This document shows, in pieces, positions 35,320-44,040 of a stretch of 53,515 nucleotides of DNA. The stretch is taken from positions 1-53,515 of the forward strand of contig JAFLDH010000009.1 in the NCBI GenBank assembly GCA_017302505.1, read 5' to 3'. The DNA comes from Burkholderiales bacterium. Its GTDB lineage: Bacteria > Pseudomonadota > Gammaproteobacteria > Burkholderiales > Burkholderiaceae_C. Positions within the stretch are counted from its first letter, which is position 1. Every line of letters starts with the position of its first letter. The notes under the pieces are model-generated. The model ran no database searches and had not been told where the DNA came from. It saw only the letters and a list, made by a program, of their open reading frames with translations. A program made the translations under genes and the position numbers.

Positions 35320-35452
35320 CCCGGCCGGGTTCGTCTAAATTAGCTGGCCCACTACTACCACCGACCGCAGGGCGTGCCGATCGAACAGCGGCCATGGCTG
35401 GCGAGTGTGTGGCGCAAGCCCACAGGTTGACAAATTGGCGGGCAGCGATCTT

Positions 35453-36163
35453 TCAACGTGTTCGCACTGACAAGTGCACGAATCCGGATCCGTCTGTCGT
35501 TTCCTTGACCTCCAGGTACGCCTGTTTGCGCACCAGCTCGCTCAGCTTGGTGAAGCCGTAGTTGCGTGGGTCAAACGATGTGTTGTTCTTGTTGATGAAT
35601 GAACCGACGGCGGAAAGCGAGGCCCAACCGCTGTCGCGTGAGGTCTCTTTGACTGCGTGGGTGATCAACTCCTTTAGCTCAGGCACCCCAGCAACCTGCA
35701 CCGGAAGCGCCGCCTCGGACGGCCGCTTCAGCACCTCGAAAAAAATGAACCTGTCGCACGCGGCGATGAAGGCCTCAGCCGTCTTGCGTTCGCCCAGGCC
35801 ATAGACCACCTTGCCGGCCTCACGCATTCGGGTTGCCAATCGGGTGAAGTCGCTGTCGCTCGAGACGAGGCAGAAGCCGTCGACGTTGCCTGCGTACAGC
35901 AGATCCATGGCATCGATGATGAAGGCCGAGTCGGTGGAGTTCTTGCCCTTGGTGTAGGCGAATTGCTGCATCGGCTGGATGGCGTGGCGGTGCAAATGCT
36001 CCTTCCACCCCACGAGGTTTTGCGTAGTCCAGTCGCCGTAGGCGCGTTTGACGGTCGCGGTACCGTACTTCGCCACCTCCTCCAAAAGCTCCCTCACAAC
36101 GGAGGCGGAGGCATTGTCTGCATCGATCAATACCGCCAGTCGCGTGGTTTCGGTTGTGGCCAT
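35453..36163 (-). CDS. NYN-domain protein with a C-terminal OST-HTH/LOTUS domain
   Basis: The 236-residue protein begins MATTETTRLAVLIDADN. The NYN/PIN-like fold is shown by the early Asp (LIDADN), the AYGDW segment and the conserved CLVSSDSDFTRLA acidic box, expected in a metal-dependent RNase. The last 75 residues (ITHAVKETSRDSGWASLSAV and on) form the OST-HTH domain, which usually binds RNA. ATG 36163 fits the family; a longer frame to 36274 adds unrelated sequence. It stands divergently to the Mrr-like gene. Confidence 0.85.
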   Translation of the reverse strand: MATTETTRLAVLIDADNASASVVRELLEEVAKYGTATVKRAYGDWTTQNLVGWKEHLHRHAIQPMQQFAYTKGKNSTDSAFIIDAMDLLYAGNVDGFCLVSSDSDFTRLATRMREAGKVVYGLGERKTAEAFIAACDRFIFFEVLKRPSEAALPVQVAGVPELKELITHAVKETSRDSGWASLSAVGSFINKNNTSFDPRNYGFTKLSELVRKQAYLEVKETTDGSGFVHLSVRTR

Positions 36164-36367
36164 GATGTGGGGTCGGACCGTCCGACCCTGCGAACAAGTC
36201 AGAAGGAAATGGTCCCAAAGTGAATGAACGTAGATGAGTGCAGGATAGGCTGGCCGCCAGCGTTTGGCTGCCACGCAGGTTTGCCGGTCTGCAAATATTG
36301 CTCACCTTCTCACCTACGACTAGGACGGCAAAGTCGCCCGCGTCATCGGGCCTGATACAAACCAGGC

Positions 36368-37237
36368 ATGGCACGACGCAAGAAGACAAGCCCCATTGAG
36401 GACCTCATGGATCTCGTCGCCATGATGCCTTGGTGGGCCGGCATCGGGCTCGCCGTGCTCAGCTACTTGTTGCTTCACGGCGTTGCCTCCCAGCCAGTCG
36501 CCAACACGGCTCAACCTGGGCAGATGGGCGCAATGCTCGCTCAGACGATGTGGAAGTCCGCCGCCACTGTCGGCCAGTACCTGCTGCCGTTTGTCTGCCT
36601 CGCCGGCGCCGGCATGTCTGCGTGGCGTCGCAAAGAGCGCCAAAGCCTCGTTGCGAACGTGACGCAAAACAAGGCCGCCGATGCGCTGGATGGCATCAGC
36701 TGGCGCGAGTTCGAAATGCTGGTGGGTGAAGGCTTTCGGCTACAGGGCTACCAGGTTGTCGAAACTGGCGGCGGCGGCGCTGATGGCGGCGTCGATCTCG
36801 TCCTGTCAAAACCCAGCAAAAACGGTGGTGAGAAATTTCTCGTGCAGTGCAAGCAATGGCGCGCCTACAAGGTCGGCGTTGACGTGGTGCGCGAGTTGTA
36901 CGGCGTGATGGCAGCCAAGGGCGCCGCTGGTGGATTCGTAGTGACGTCGGGTCGCTTCACTGACGAGGCCGTCAGCTTTGCGAGCGGGCGCAATGTGACA
37001 TTGGTCGACGGGCCGAAGCTTCATGGCCTTCTTAGGCAGGCTAGGGCGGGCGCCGCTAGCCCGTCAGCGCCGGCGCCCGCCGCAAACTCAGCGGACTCGC
37101 CGTCGACGGTACCGTCCTGCCCGGCCTGCGCGAAGCTCATGGCACTGCGCACAGCCAAGCGAGGCGCAAACGCAGGTGGCTCTTTCTGGGGATGCACCAA
37201 CTACCCCGCCTGCCGCGGCACGCGGCCGATCGTCTGA
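36368..37237 (+). CDS. Mrr-like restriction endonuclease with membrane helices and a zinc finger
   Basis: The 289-residue protein has two hydrophobic segments (about residues 18-37 and 68-84). An Mrr_cat nuclease domain follows with Asp143 in GGVDLVL and Gln160-Cys-Lys162 in LVQCKQW, the D-(x)n-QxK core of the PD-(D/E)xK type. The C-terminus has a topoisomerase-type zinc ribbon (CPAC, then GCTNYPACRG). Mrr enzymes cleave modified DNA. Membrane-anchored forms with this zinc finger are known. It is probably a defence nuclease near the cell boundary. It heads a nuclease-rich stretch. Confidence 0.85.
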   Translation: MARRKKTSPIEDLMDLVAMMPWWAGIGLAVLSYLLLHGVASQPVANTAQPGQMGAMLAQTMWKSAATVGQYLLPFVCLAGAGMSAWRRKERQSLVANVTQNKAADALDGISWREFEMLVGEGFRLQGYQVVETGGGGADGGVDLVLSKPSKNGGEKFLVQCKQWRAYKVGVDVVRELYGVMAAKGAAGGFVVTSGRFTDEAVSFASGRNVTLVDGPKLHGLLRQARAGAASPSAPAPAANSADSPSTVPSCPACAKLMALRTAKRGANAGGSFWGCTNYPACRGTRPIV

Positions 37238-37278
37238 GCAGCATCGTCATACCCGACTGTCTGGCACCAGAATAGGTC

Positions 37279-38202
37279 ATGCCCATCAAGCTGGTCGTGG
37301 CCGTCACCGATGACAACTGGTTCGAGTTGCTGCGCCGGCAGCCGAACCTTGCTGAGGTCAACTTCTGGGCGCCGTCTGCGGCGAGTTTCCGGGCGTTGCA
37401 GCCAGGAGAGATGTTCCTGTTCAAACTGCACTCGCCGCGCAACGTCATTGTGGGTGGCGGCATCTTTGCCTATGCCAATGCGTTGCCGTGTTCGCTGGCA
37501 TGGGAAGCATTTGGTGTGGCCAACGGCGCCCGCTCCGCGCAAGAGATGCGTGCGCGAATCGCACACTATCGGCACATCCCACCTGAAGACCGGAGCGACT
37601 TTGCCATCGGCTGCAGGATCTTGACGCAGCCGTTCTTCTTCGAGGAGCAGGACTGGATCACCGTCCCGAGGACGTGGTCACCCAACATCGTCTCGTTCAA
37701 GACCTACGATGCCAGCGATGCCGACGGCCTCGCGCTGTGGGAGGCGGTCAATGACAGACTGCATCGAGCCGCAGCTCCGAGGGTTGCCGAACCCGAAGTG
37801 CCGCGTTTTGGAGCGCCGCAGCTCATTCGGCCGCGACTCGGGCAAGGCGCCTTCCGAGTCCTGGTCACCGACGTCTATCGGCGGCGTTGTGCAGTGACGC
37901 TTGAGCGCACACTGCCAGCTCTGGAAGCTGCGCACATTCGCCCCTACGGTGACGGCGGCGAGCATGAGGCTCGAAACGGGCTTCTCTTGCGGCGGGACAT
38001 CCATAGCCTGTTCGACGCCGGCTACGTGACTGTCACACCGGACCTGCACTTCGAAGTGAGCCGTCGGATCCGGGAGGAGTTCGACAACGGAAAGCACTAC
38101 TACGCTCTACATGGCCGCGCAATCGAGCTACCGGCGGACGCGACACTGCACCCGGACCCGAACGCGCTGATCTGGCACAACGAGCATCGGTTCAGGGAGT
38201 GA
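37279..38202 (+). CDS. HNH endonuclease with an N-terminal PUA/EVE-like domain
   Basis: The 307-residue protein has a C-terminal HNH module: AAHIRPYGDGGEHEARNGLL with His219, then HSLFDAGYV. The first 160 residues are a beta-rich domain that could recognise modified bases, as in other restriction HNH proteins. It lies 41 bp after the Mrr-like gene and 10 bp before another HNH gene, suggesting joint expression. Confidence 0.8.
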   Translation: MPIKLVVAVTDDNWFELLRRQPNLAEVNFWAPSAASFRALQPGEMFLFKLHSPRNVIVGGGIFAYANALPCSLAWEAFGVANGARSAQEMRARIAHYRHIPPEDRSDFAIGCRILTQPFFFEEQDWITVPRTWSPNIVSFKTYDASDADGLALWEAVNDRLHRAAAPRVAEPEVPRFGAPQLIRPRLGQGAFRVLVTDVYRRRCAVTLERTLPALEAAHIRPYGDGGEHEARNGLLLRRDIHSLFDAGYVTVTPDLHFEVSRRIREEFDNGKHYYALHGRAIELPADATLHPDPNALIWHNEHRFRE

Positions 38203-38212
38203 GCAGTCCCTG

Positions 38213-39139
38213 ATGATCACCGATGAGCTAGACACGCTGATGCGACTAGAGGCCTTCGACCATGTTCGGCGCCTGAGTGAAGTCCATGATCATTTGACAG
38301 CGACGGAGCTGAAGCCGGGGTTTCAGTTCCGTGGCATGCGCCTCCCGCTCTTGAACCCACAGCGCGGGATCTTCAAGCCGCAGCAGATGCGCTACGTCTT
38401 GTCGATCAAGACGGTGTACCCCAAGCCTGGGGGCAGAGTCTGGTACGACGACCAGCGCGAAGTGCACCGACAGATCTTCGATGGCGACGAGTCCATTGCC
38501 TATGCCTTCATGGGACAGAACCCGGATGCCGCTGACAACCGCTGGTTGCGCGAAGCCTTCGAGCATCGCGTGCCGATCATCTACTTCCTTGGAGTCTCAC
38601 CCGGACGCTACCTGGCCATGTCCCCCGCCTTCATCGAAGGCTGGGACGCGGCGAACCTGAAGGCCAGCGTCACGTTCGGGATTTCGGAACAAACAACGCT
38701 CGCACCGCCTGAGAGCGCGCTTGATCGTCGATATGCATTGCGCGAAGTGCAGCACCGACTGCATCAGGCCTCGTTTCGCGAGGCTGTGATCACCGCGTAC
38801 AACGGCCGCTGTGCCTTATCCGGCTTGCCCGAACCGATTCTTTTGGATGCGGCGCACATCATTGCGGACAAGCACGAGCGATTCGGGCAACCCGTCGTAC
38901 CCAACGGCATACCGTTATCCAAGATCCACCATGCTGCCTTTGATGCCCACTTGATCGGCATCGACCCCGACTATCGGCTGCATGTCTCCGAACGATTGAT
39001 GGTCCAGCGGGATGGGCCGATCCTGGAGGCGCTGAAACGTCTAGACGGAAACACCATCCTTCTACCGCGGCGGGACAAAGATCGGCCCGATCGTGAACGT
39101 TTGGACCTCCGATTTCAACGGTTCAAGGCCGCGGCTTGA
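38213..39139 (+). CDS. HNH endonuclease with an SRA-like N-terminus
   Basis: The 308-residue protein has an HNH-type C-terminus (DAAHIIADKHERFGQPVVPN, then GIPLSKIHHAAFDAHLIGID). The N-terminal half (PGFQFRGMRLPLLNPQRGIF) resembles domains that bind modified cytosine in McrA/SRA-type restriction enzymes. It follows the preceding HNH gene by 10 bp. Type IV restriction is the likely role. Confidence 0.75.
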   Translation: MITDELDTLMRLEAFDHVRRLSEVHDHLTATELKPGFQFRGMRLPLLNPQRGIFKPQQMRYVLSIKTVYPKPGGRVWYDDQREVHRQIFDGDESIAYAFMGQNPDAADNRWLREAFEHRVPIIYFLGVSPGRYLAMSPAFIEGWDAANLKASVTFGISEQTTLAPPESALDRRYALREVQHRLHQASFREAVITAYNGRCALSGLPEPILLDAAHIIADKHERFGQPVVPNGIPLSKIHHAAFDAHLIGIDPDYRLHVSERLMVQRDGPILEALKRLDGNTILLPRRDKDRPDRERLDLRFQRFKAAA

Positions 39140-39146
39140 CCTGCAT

Positions 39147-40127
39147 TCAGCCTGTTAGGCGGGGTATCGACTCAGACAGCATCACCTGCCGTGCCGGCGT
39201 CTTGAACACGTTCTTCGTGTTCCAGGCCAAGAACTCAGGAGCCGGCCGCAGGTCGCCGTGCTGAGGCGCGTGGATGGGCTGCCCGTGAAACTGCAGCGCA
39301 CCCGACATACCGCGGCCGCCGCTGATGGCCCGCTGGCTGAAGACGATGCGATGCTCCGCCGGCTCCACGGTGAACACGCCCAGGTCGAACAGCTTGTGGT
39401 GCAACGCGCACAGCGACAGGCCGTTGGGTTCGATGTCCGGCCCGCCGACGTGATGTCATTGGATGTGCGCAGCCTCCAGGCCCGCAGGCATGTGGCCTAT
39501 ACGCAGGTCGAAGCCACAAACGCAGCACCGGTACTCGTAGGCGCGCAGCACGCGCTCACGAAACGCGGGGTCGCGCCTGCGTCGCCCGTAGCTCGCGTCA
39601 TCGATGGCCAGCGGTGCACTGTCGCGGACCTCGTTTGGCCCGTCTAGATCCAGCCCCAGCGTGGCCAGGATGTCGGCGTGCAGGGTCGATGGAAAGTACG
39701 ACTCCAGTACCCTCGATGCCACGGCCTGTAGCAGACCGGGCTGGTGGCGCAGGGCTTCGTCGATGTCGACTGGGAAGCCGCCCTTGACGTGATGCGCCCG
39801 CAGTTCGCCCAGGCTGGGGGTGGCGCCTGCAGGGCGCATCAGGACTTCGCGCGGACCACTCAAGTCCCACAGCGTGCCTTGGCCGTCCGTGGCCAGATGC
39901 CAGAACGGATAGTGGCGAGACTTGGCGGCGCTGCTGGGGCCGAACTCGGTCAGCAACAGCTTCAACGCGTCGTCGATCGCTGCGAACTCGACCAACCTGG
40001 GCTCACCGCGTTGCACGCGCGCCAGAGCCAACAGGATTAGTAGCGGCTTGTGTGGTGCAAAGACGCCTGCCCGCTGTGCGCGGCGGATGTTTTCGAACGC
40101 GTCGAGGATTTCGATCGCCGATTTCAT
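39147..40127 (-). pseudogene. HNH endonuclease with an in-frame stop
   Basis: The protein starts MKSAIEILDAFENIRRAQRA at 40127, overlapping the HIT gene stop as ATGA. It has the usual helical N-terminus (KPLLILLALARVQRGE). The HNH module begins AYEYRCCVCGFDLRIGHMPA, then LEAAHIQ, and hits TGA at 39456-39458 where relatives have Trp. Beyond the stop the same frame continues as HHVGGPDIEPNGLSLCALHH and KLFDLGVF, the rest of the HNH domain. A single TGG to TGA change therefore inactivates it, unless it is read through. Confidence 0.85.
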
Positions 40128-40534
40128 GTCGGACCCGGGGGAGCTTGCTGGGTCCAGTAATCGGCCTTCTCCGGCATCACCCAGCGGACGCCCCCGCGAG
40201 GATCGGCGCGGTCGCCCAGGTAGCGTGGAATCAAGTGCATGTGGAGATGAGCGATCGTCTGGCCTGCCGCCGCGCCGTCGTTGATGCCGATGTTGTAGCC
40301 GGCCGGGTTGAACTCGGCTTGAAGCTGCTGCTTCGCCAAGTCGAGCAGCGCCAGCATGTCGTCGCGCTCCGCGTGCGTGGCGTCGAAGAACGAGCGGACG
40401 TGACGAATCGGAATCACGAGGGTGTGTCCCGGCGTGACGGGGTAGGCGTCGCGCAAGGTGATGGCGAAGCAATTGCGGGCAAGAACGCGTCCTCCCGGAA
40501 GCCCGCAGAAGGGGCAAGGCGCTTCTTGGCTCAT
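40124..40534 (-). CDS. HIT family hydrolase
   Basis: The 136-residue protein has a CPFC zinc pair, the GGRVLARNCFAITLRDAYPV segment and the HIT motif HLHMHLIPRYLGD. HIT proteins hydrolyse nucleotide phosphoramidates and related compounds. ATG 40534 begins MSQEAPCPFCG, the usual family start. It forms an overlapping pair with the broken HNH gene, so the two are probably one operon. Confidence 0.85.
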   Translation of the reverse strand: MSQEAPCPFCGLPGGRVLARNCFAITLRDAYPVTPGHTLVIPIRHVRSFFDATHAERDDMLALLDLAKQQLQAEFNPAGYNIGINDGAAAGQTIAHLHMHLIPRYLGDRADPRGGVRWVMPEKADYWTQQAPPGPT

Positions 40535-40749
40535 GTCGCAAGCGTACAGGCTGTCATCCGACGGCAAACATCGCGGAAAGCTGACTTCGCTTGTTTCGAC
40601 ACTAGGTCAGCGCCGCCAAGCTTGAGAACGTTTGCCTTCGGTGCCTCGGCGCCACGTTCACGCGCGTACCCGCGAGCAAGCATTTGCTTCAGCGGCGGCT
40701 TCGTCGACCCGGATTTGCCCCGGATGGCCTTGACTTGCTGAAGACACAA
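40531..40749 (-). CDS. Possible small basic protein upstream of HIT
   Basis: The 72-residue frame overlaps the HIT start by ATGA, but its only start is a TTG lying inside the inverted repeat at 40744-40763. The product is basic with no recognised family. It may be real only as an overlapping upstream gene, or simply an open frame. Confidence 0.25.
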   Translation of the reverse strand: MCLQQVKAIRGKSGSTKPPLKQMLARGYARERGAEAPKANVLKLGGADLVSKQAKSAFRDVCRRMTACTLAT

Positions 40750-40763
40750 CTTTATAGTTGTGT
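40744..40763. promoter_or_regulatory. Inverted repeat at the start of the DUF6932 operon
   Basis: ACACAAC and GTTGTGT flank TTTATA and end two bases before the DUF6932 ATG (40766). It is a probable operator and also contains an AT-rich core. The HTH-ImmA/IrrE protein of the same operon is the obvious candidate binder. Confidence 0.6.
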
Positions 40764-41140
40764 GTATGTTACCCGCGTTCTCCCCGGATGGATTGCTGCC
40801 ACCTGGTATTCATGTTGCGACGCAGTATGAGTTCCGTGCAAGGTTCGCCGGCACCATCGCGCGAGCCCAGATCTTGAAAGGGGTGGAGTTTGCCGCGACC
40901 GCATTGCGTCTGGCGGGCTGCCAGCGGCTGTGGGTCGATGGAAGCTTTGCGACCGCAAAGTTGACCCCGGGTGACTGGGACGGCTGCTGGGACCCCGTCG
41001 GCGTCGACCTACTTCGGCTGGATCCAGTCCTAGCCGACTTCAGTCCCCACGGACGGGCGCGGATGAAGGTCAAGTACTTGGCAGACCTCTTCCCGTCGAC
41101 ATTCATTGAATCTTCTTCTTCGAGCACCTTTTTGCAGTAC

Positions 41141-41211
41141 TGCGCATTTCAGCGATCGCGGACACCCGTTTCATGCTGATCGCGGACACCGTTTCACGCT
41201 GATGGCGGACG
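41141..41211. repeat. IS21 left-end repeats
   Basis: Three tandem copies of a GATCGCGGACACC-GTTTCA-type unit lie here. Together with the matching cluster at 43850-43969 they are the multiple transposase binding sites usual for IS21 ends. Confidence 0.8.
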
Positions 41212-41472
41212 GTGTGCAACGCGTGCGGGTGCCTGGGTTCATGGTATCTCAGGTGTCCGCGATGGCCGTGAAGCCGCCCGCGTTGTCCACGCCGGCGCGC
41301 AGCGCCGGGGTGGGCAACTCGGCGCCGAAGGCGAAGCTGGGTTGATGCTGCTGGCTGCAGGCCTGTCCACGGCGGCGGTCGGTCGGCGCCTGCGACGAAC
41401 CGACCGACCGCCGCGGTGGGCAGGCCGTGTTCGCGGCGCGGCTGTGGATATGCCGATGGTTGCGCGAAGCGA

Positions 41473-42225
41473 TCACGGCGCATCCTCCTCGGCCTGACCA
41501 TCGAGCTTGCGCAACGAAGGGCCCTTCAACGCAACGCGGTGCGATCTGTGCACGATGCGGTCCAGGATCGCGTCGGCCACGGTCGGATCGTCCAACCAGG
41601 CGTGCCAGGCCTTCACCGCCAGTTGACTCGTGATCAGTGTGGCCTTGGTGCCCACCCGGTCGTCCAGCAGTTCGAGCAGGTCGTTGCGCTCGCTGGCCTC
41701 CATGGGTGCGCCGGCGAAGTCGTCCAGTACCAGCACATCGATGCGCGCCAGTTGCGCCAGCCTGCGGCCGAAGCTGCCGTCGCCGTGGGCCACGCGCAAC
41801 TCCTGCAGCAGCCGAGTCGTGCGCGCGTACAGCACCGTGAAGCCGTTGCGCGCGGCCTGCCGCGCCAGCGCGCACGACAACCACGTCTTGCCGGTTCCGG
41901 TGGCGCCGGTGATGAGGATCGTGTGCGCCTGGCGCACCCAGTCGCAGCCGGCCAGCGCCGAGATCAGATGACGGTCCAGGCCACGCGAGGCACGCCAGTT
42001 GATGTCCTCGATGCACGCCGCGCTCACCTTCAGCCGGGCGGCCTTGAGCAGCCGGGCGAGTCGCTTGTCGTCGCGCCAGTCGATCTCGCGCTGCACCAGC
42101 AGCGCCAGGCGCTCCTCGAAGCGCAGACCGGCCGCGGCACTGCTGCCGGCGGGGTCGGTCAGCGCGGCCACCATGCCGTCCAGGCGCAGGCTCCTCAGTT
42201 GGGTCAGGGTCTGTTCGTTGAGCAA
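41473..42225 (-). CDS. istB: IS21 helper ATPase IstB
   Basis: The 250-residue protein carries an AAA+ ATPase fold: Walker A ITGATGTGKTW, Walker B VLVLDDFAG, and a later sensor segment (ATLITSQLAVKAWHAWLDD). TTG 42225 was chosen because GAAGGAGA lies upstream and no ATG gives family length. It assists the IstA transposase in target choice. Confidence 0.9.
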   Translation of the reverse strand: MLNEQTLTQLRSLRLDGMVAALTDPAGSSAAAGLRFEERLALLVQREIDWRDDKRLARLLKAARLKVSAACIEDINWRASRGLDRHLISALAGCDWVRQAHTILITGATGTGKTWLSCALARQAARNGFTVLYARTTRLLQELRVAHGDGSFGRRLAQLARIDVLVLDDFAGAPMEASERNDLLELLDDRVGTKATLITSQLAVKAWHAWLDDPTVADAILDRIVHRSHRVALKGPSLRKLDGQAEEDAP

Positions 42226-42254
42226 GGCTCGTTCTCCTTCGTGATGTCGGGGGG

Positions 42255-43793
42255 TCAGTGGTAGTAGTCGGGCCCGCGCAGGTTCTCGTGCAGCGGCAGG
42301 CTGGCCTGGGCGGGCTTCGGTGATACGGGCTGACGATCCAGCCCACTGCGCAGGATCGAGGTGACGCTGCGCAGGTTCGGGCTGCGGATGGCCATCGCCC
42401 GGGTGCAGGCCGCCTCCAGCCGCGCCGGGGTGAACTCGCGCGCCAGGCGCTGTAGCCCCAAGCAGGCCCGGTAGCCCTGCTCGGGATGCGGGCGGTGCTC
42501 CATCTGCCAGCGCACCACGGCGGCGGTGGCCACACCGACGCGCTCGCCCCAGGCGATGAGCTTGGCCGGCGACCACTCGCGGTGCGCACGGTGCGACGCC
42601 GGCATGTGCTCGGCCAGCGTCGTGTGCGCACCCCGGATGGCGCTGTAGGCATGCACGGCCACGCGGGTGCTGCCGCTGAGCACCTCCACCGTGGTGGCCG
42701 TCACCCGCAACTCGACCTCTTGCCGCACCAGTCGGTGCGGCACGCTGTAGTAATGGCCGTCGAGCTCGACGTGGTAGTCGATGTTGACGCGGGCGCGCTT
42801 GAAGCGCGCGATGGCCATGCGCCGGGCAGGCAGCGGCCGCAGCGCCGGCCGGTCCAACTTCTCGAAGGCGTCGCGGCGGCAGCCGCTCAGCTTCTTGAAG
42901 GGGCGCTGGTTCAACTCGGCCAGCAACTGCCCAATGGCGGCGTTGAGCTCGGCCAGGCTGAAGAAGCGCCGGTGGCGCAGCCGCGCCAGGATCCAGCGTT
43001 CCACCACCTGCACGCCGACCTCCACCTTGGGCTTGTCGCGGGGATGACCCGGGCGTGCAGGCAGGACGGCCACGTCGTAGTGCGAGCAGAACTCCTGCAC
43101 CAGCCGCCCGGGGATGGGGTCGTAGCGGTCGGGCCGGGCGATCAGCGCCCGCGGTTGGTCGGGCACGATCAGCCGGGGCACCCCGCCGATGAACTCCAGC
43201 GCGTCGATGATGGAGCCGACCCAGTCGGCGGCGGCCTGCGTGGCGGTGGCGCAGGCGTAGGTGTAGTTCGATGCGCCCAGCACGGCCACGAAGATCTGCG
43301 CGCGGCGGATCTCGCCGGTGGCGGCGTCCACGATGGGCATGGTCTGCCCGGCGTAGTCCACGAACAGCCGCTCGCCGGCCAGGTGCGTCTGGCGCATCGA
43401 GCGCTTCAGCCCGGCCGCCCAGGCGCGGTACTTCACGCAGTAGGCGGTGTACTTGTAGGCCAGCGGGTTGCCGCGCTGGTACTCCTCCCACAGCAGCTGC
43501 AGCGTGACGCCGGGGCGGCGCAGTTCCTGATGGATCAGCGCGAAGTCGGGCTCGAGGTGGCGCGACGAACGCGGCACGGCCGGGCGGTAGATCCGGGCTT
43601 CGAGTTCGTCGTCGCTCAGGCTTTGGGCGCGTGCCCAGTCCACGCCGGCCACGCGCGCCATGCTGACGATGGCGCCCACGGTGGTCTTGGAGATGCCCAG
43701 CACGCGAGCGCACTCGCGCAGGCTCAGGCGGGCTTCGAGGTGAAGGCGAAGGGTCTGTCGTAGTTGACGCATGGTGATCCTGGGGGTGGGCAT
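42255..43793 (-). CDS. istA: IS21 transposase IstA
   Basis: The protein has about 512 residues, starting at MPTPRITMRQLRQTLRLHLE; a GTG at 43823 would add ten residues. It has an N-terminal helix-turn-helix (LSLRECARVLGISKTTVGAI). The DDE integrase domain has Asp in FVDYAG, Asp in IVPDQP and Glu in KPKVEVGV. It is followed 29 bp later by istB. Confidence 0.93.
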   Translation of the reverse strand: MPTPRITMRQLRQTLRLHLEARLSLRECARVLGISKTTVGAIVSMARVAGVDWARAQSLSDDELEARIYRPAVPRSSRHLEPDFALIHQELRRPGVTLQLLWEEYQRGNPLAYKYTAYCVKYRAWAAGLKRSMRQTHLAGERLFVDYAGQTMPIVDAATGEIRRAQIFVAVLGASNYTYACATATQAAADWVGSIIDALEFIGGVPRLIVPDQPRALIARPDRYDPIPGRLVQEFCSHYDVAVLPARPGHPRDKPKVEVGVQVVERWILARLRHRRFFSLAELNAAIGQLLAELNQRPFKKLSGCRRDAFEKLDRPALRPLPARRMAIARFKRARVNIDYHVELDGHYYSVPHRLVRQEVELRVTATTVEVLSGSTRVAVHAYSAIRGAHTTLAEHMPASHRAHREWSPAKLIAWGERVGVATAAVVRWQMEHRPHPEQGYRACLGLQRLAREFTPARLEAACTRAMAIRSPNLRSVTSILRSGLDRQPVSPKPAQASLPLHENLRGPDYYH

Positions 43794-43849
43794 GTCGGGT
43801 CGAAAATCGACCAGCATGCCCACTGCTTCAGGTCACCCGCGCGCGCTGC

Positions 43850-43969
43850 CGCTGTCCGCCATCACGCTGAAGCGCTGTCCGCGATCAGCGTGAAACGGTG
43901 TCCGCCTTGGCCGTGAAACGCTGTCCGCGATCCCGTGAAATGGGTGTCCGCAATGGCGTGAAATACGCA
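43850..43969. repeat. IS21 right-end repeats
   Basis: Several copies of the inverted TGAAACG-TGTCCGC unit lie in the last 120 bases of the element, ending in TGAAATACGCA. Confidence 0.8.
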
Positions 43970-44040
43970 CAGTACTTCCAGGTCGACAAGAAAACCGGGC
44001 TGCCCAAGGGAGTCGTACAGCTCAATCTCCGGAACTCACC

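Larger units (their letters stand above)
41141..43969 (-). mobile_element. IS21-family insertion sequence, complete
   Basis: The element has terminal inverted repeats starting TGCGCATTTCAGCGATCGCG on the left and TGCGTATTTCACGCCATTGC on the right (read inwards). The target duplication CAGTAC lies at 41135-41140 and 43970-43975. It contains istA and istB on the minus strand and multiple internal copies of a GCGGACACC/TTTCA motif near both ends. The 2829-bp length is a little above the usual range for the family. Both genes look intact, so it may still be active. Confidence 0.95.

Noticed and set aside
35330-35410. Short stretch encoding HYYHRPQGVPIEQRPWLASV
   Set aside because: It looks protein-like but has no start codon and no match I can name; too short to call.
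41249-43713. Long open frames overlapping istA and istB
   Set aside because: They are alternative frames of the IS21 genes, which carry all expected motifs.
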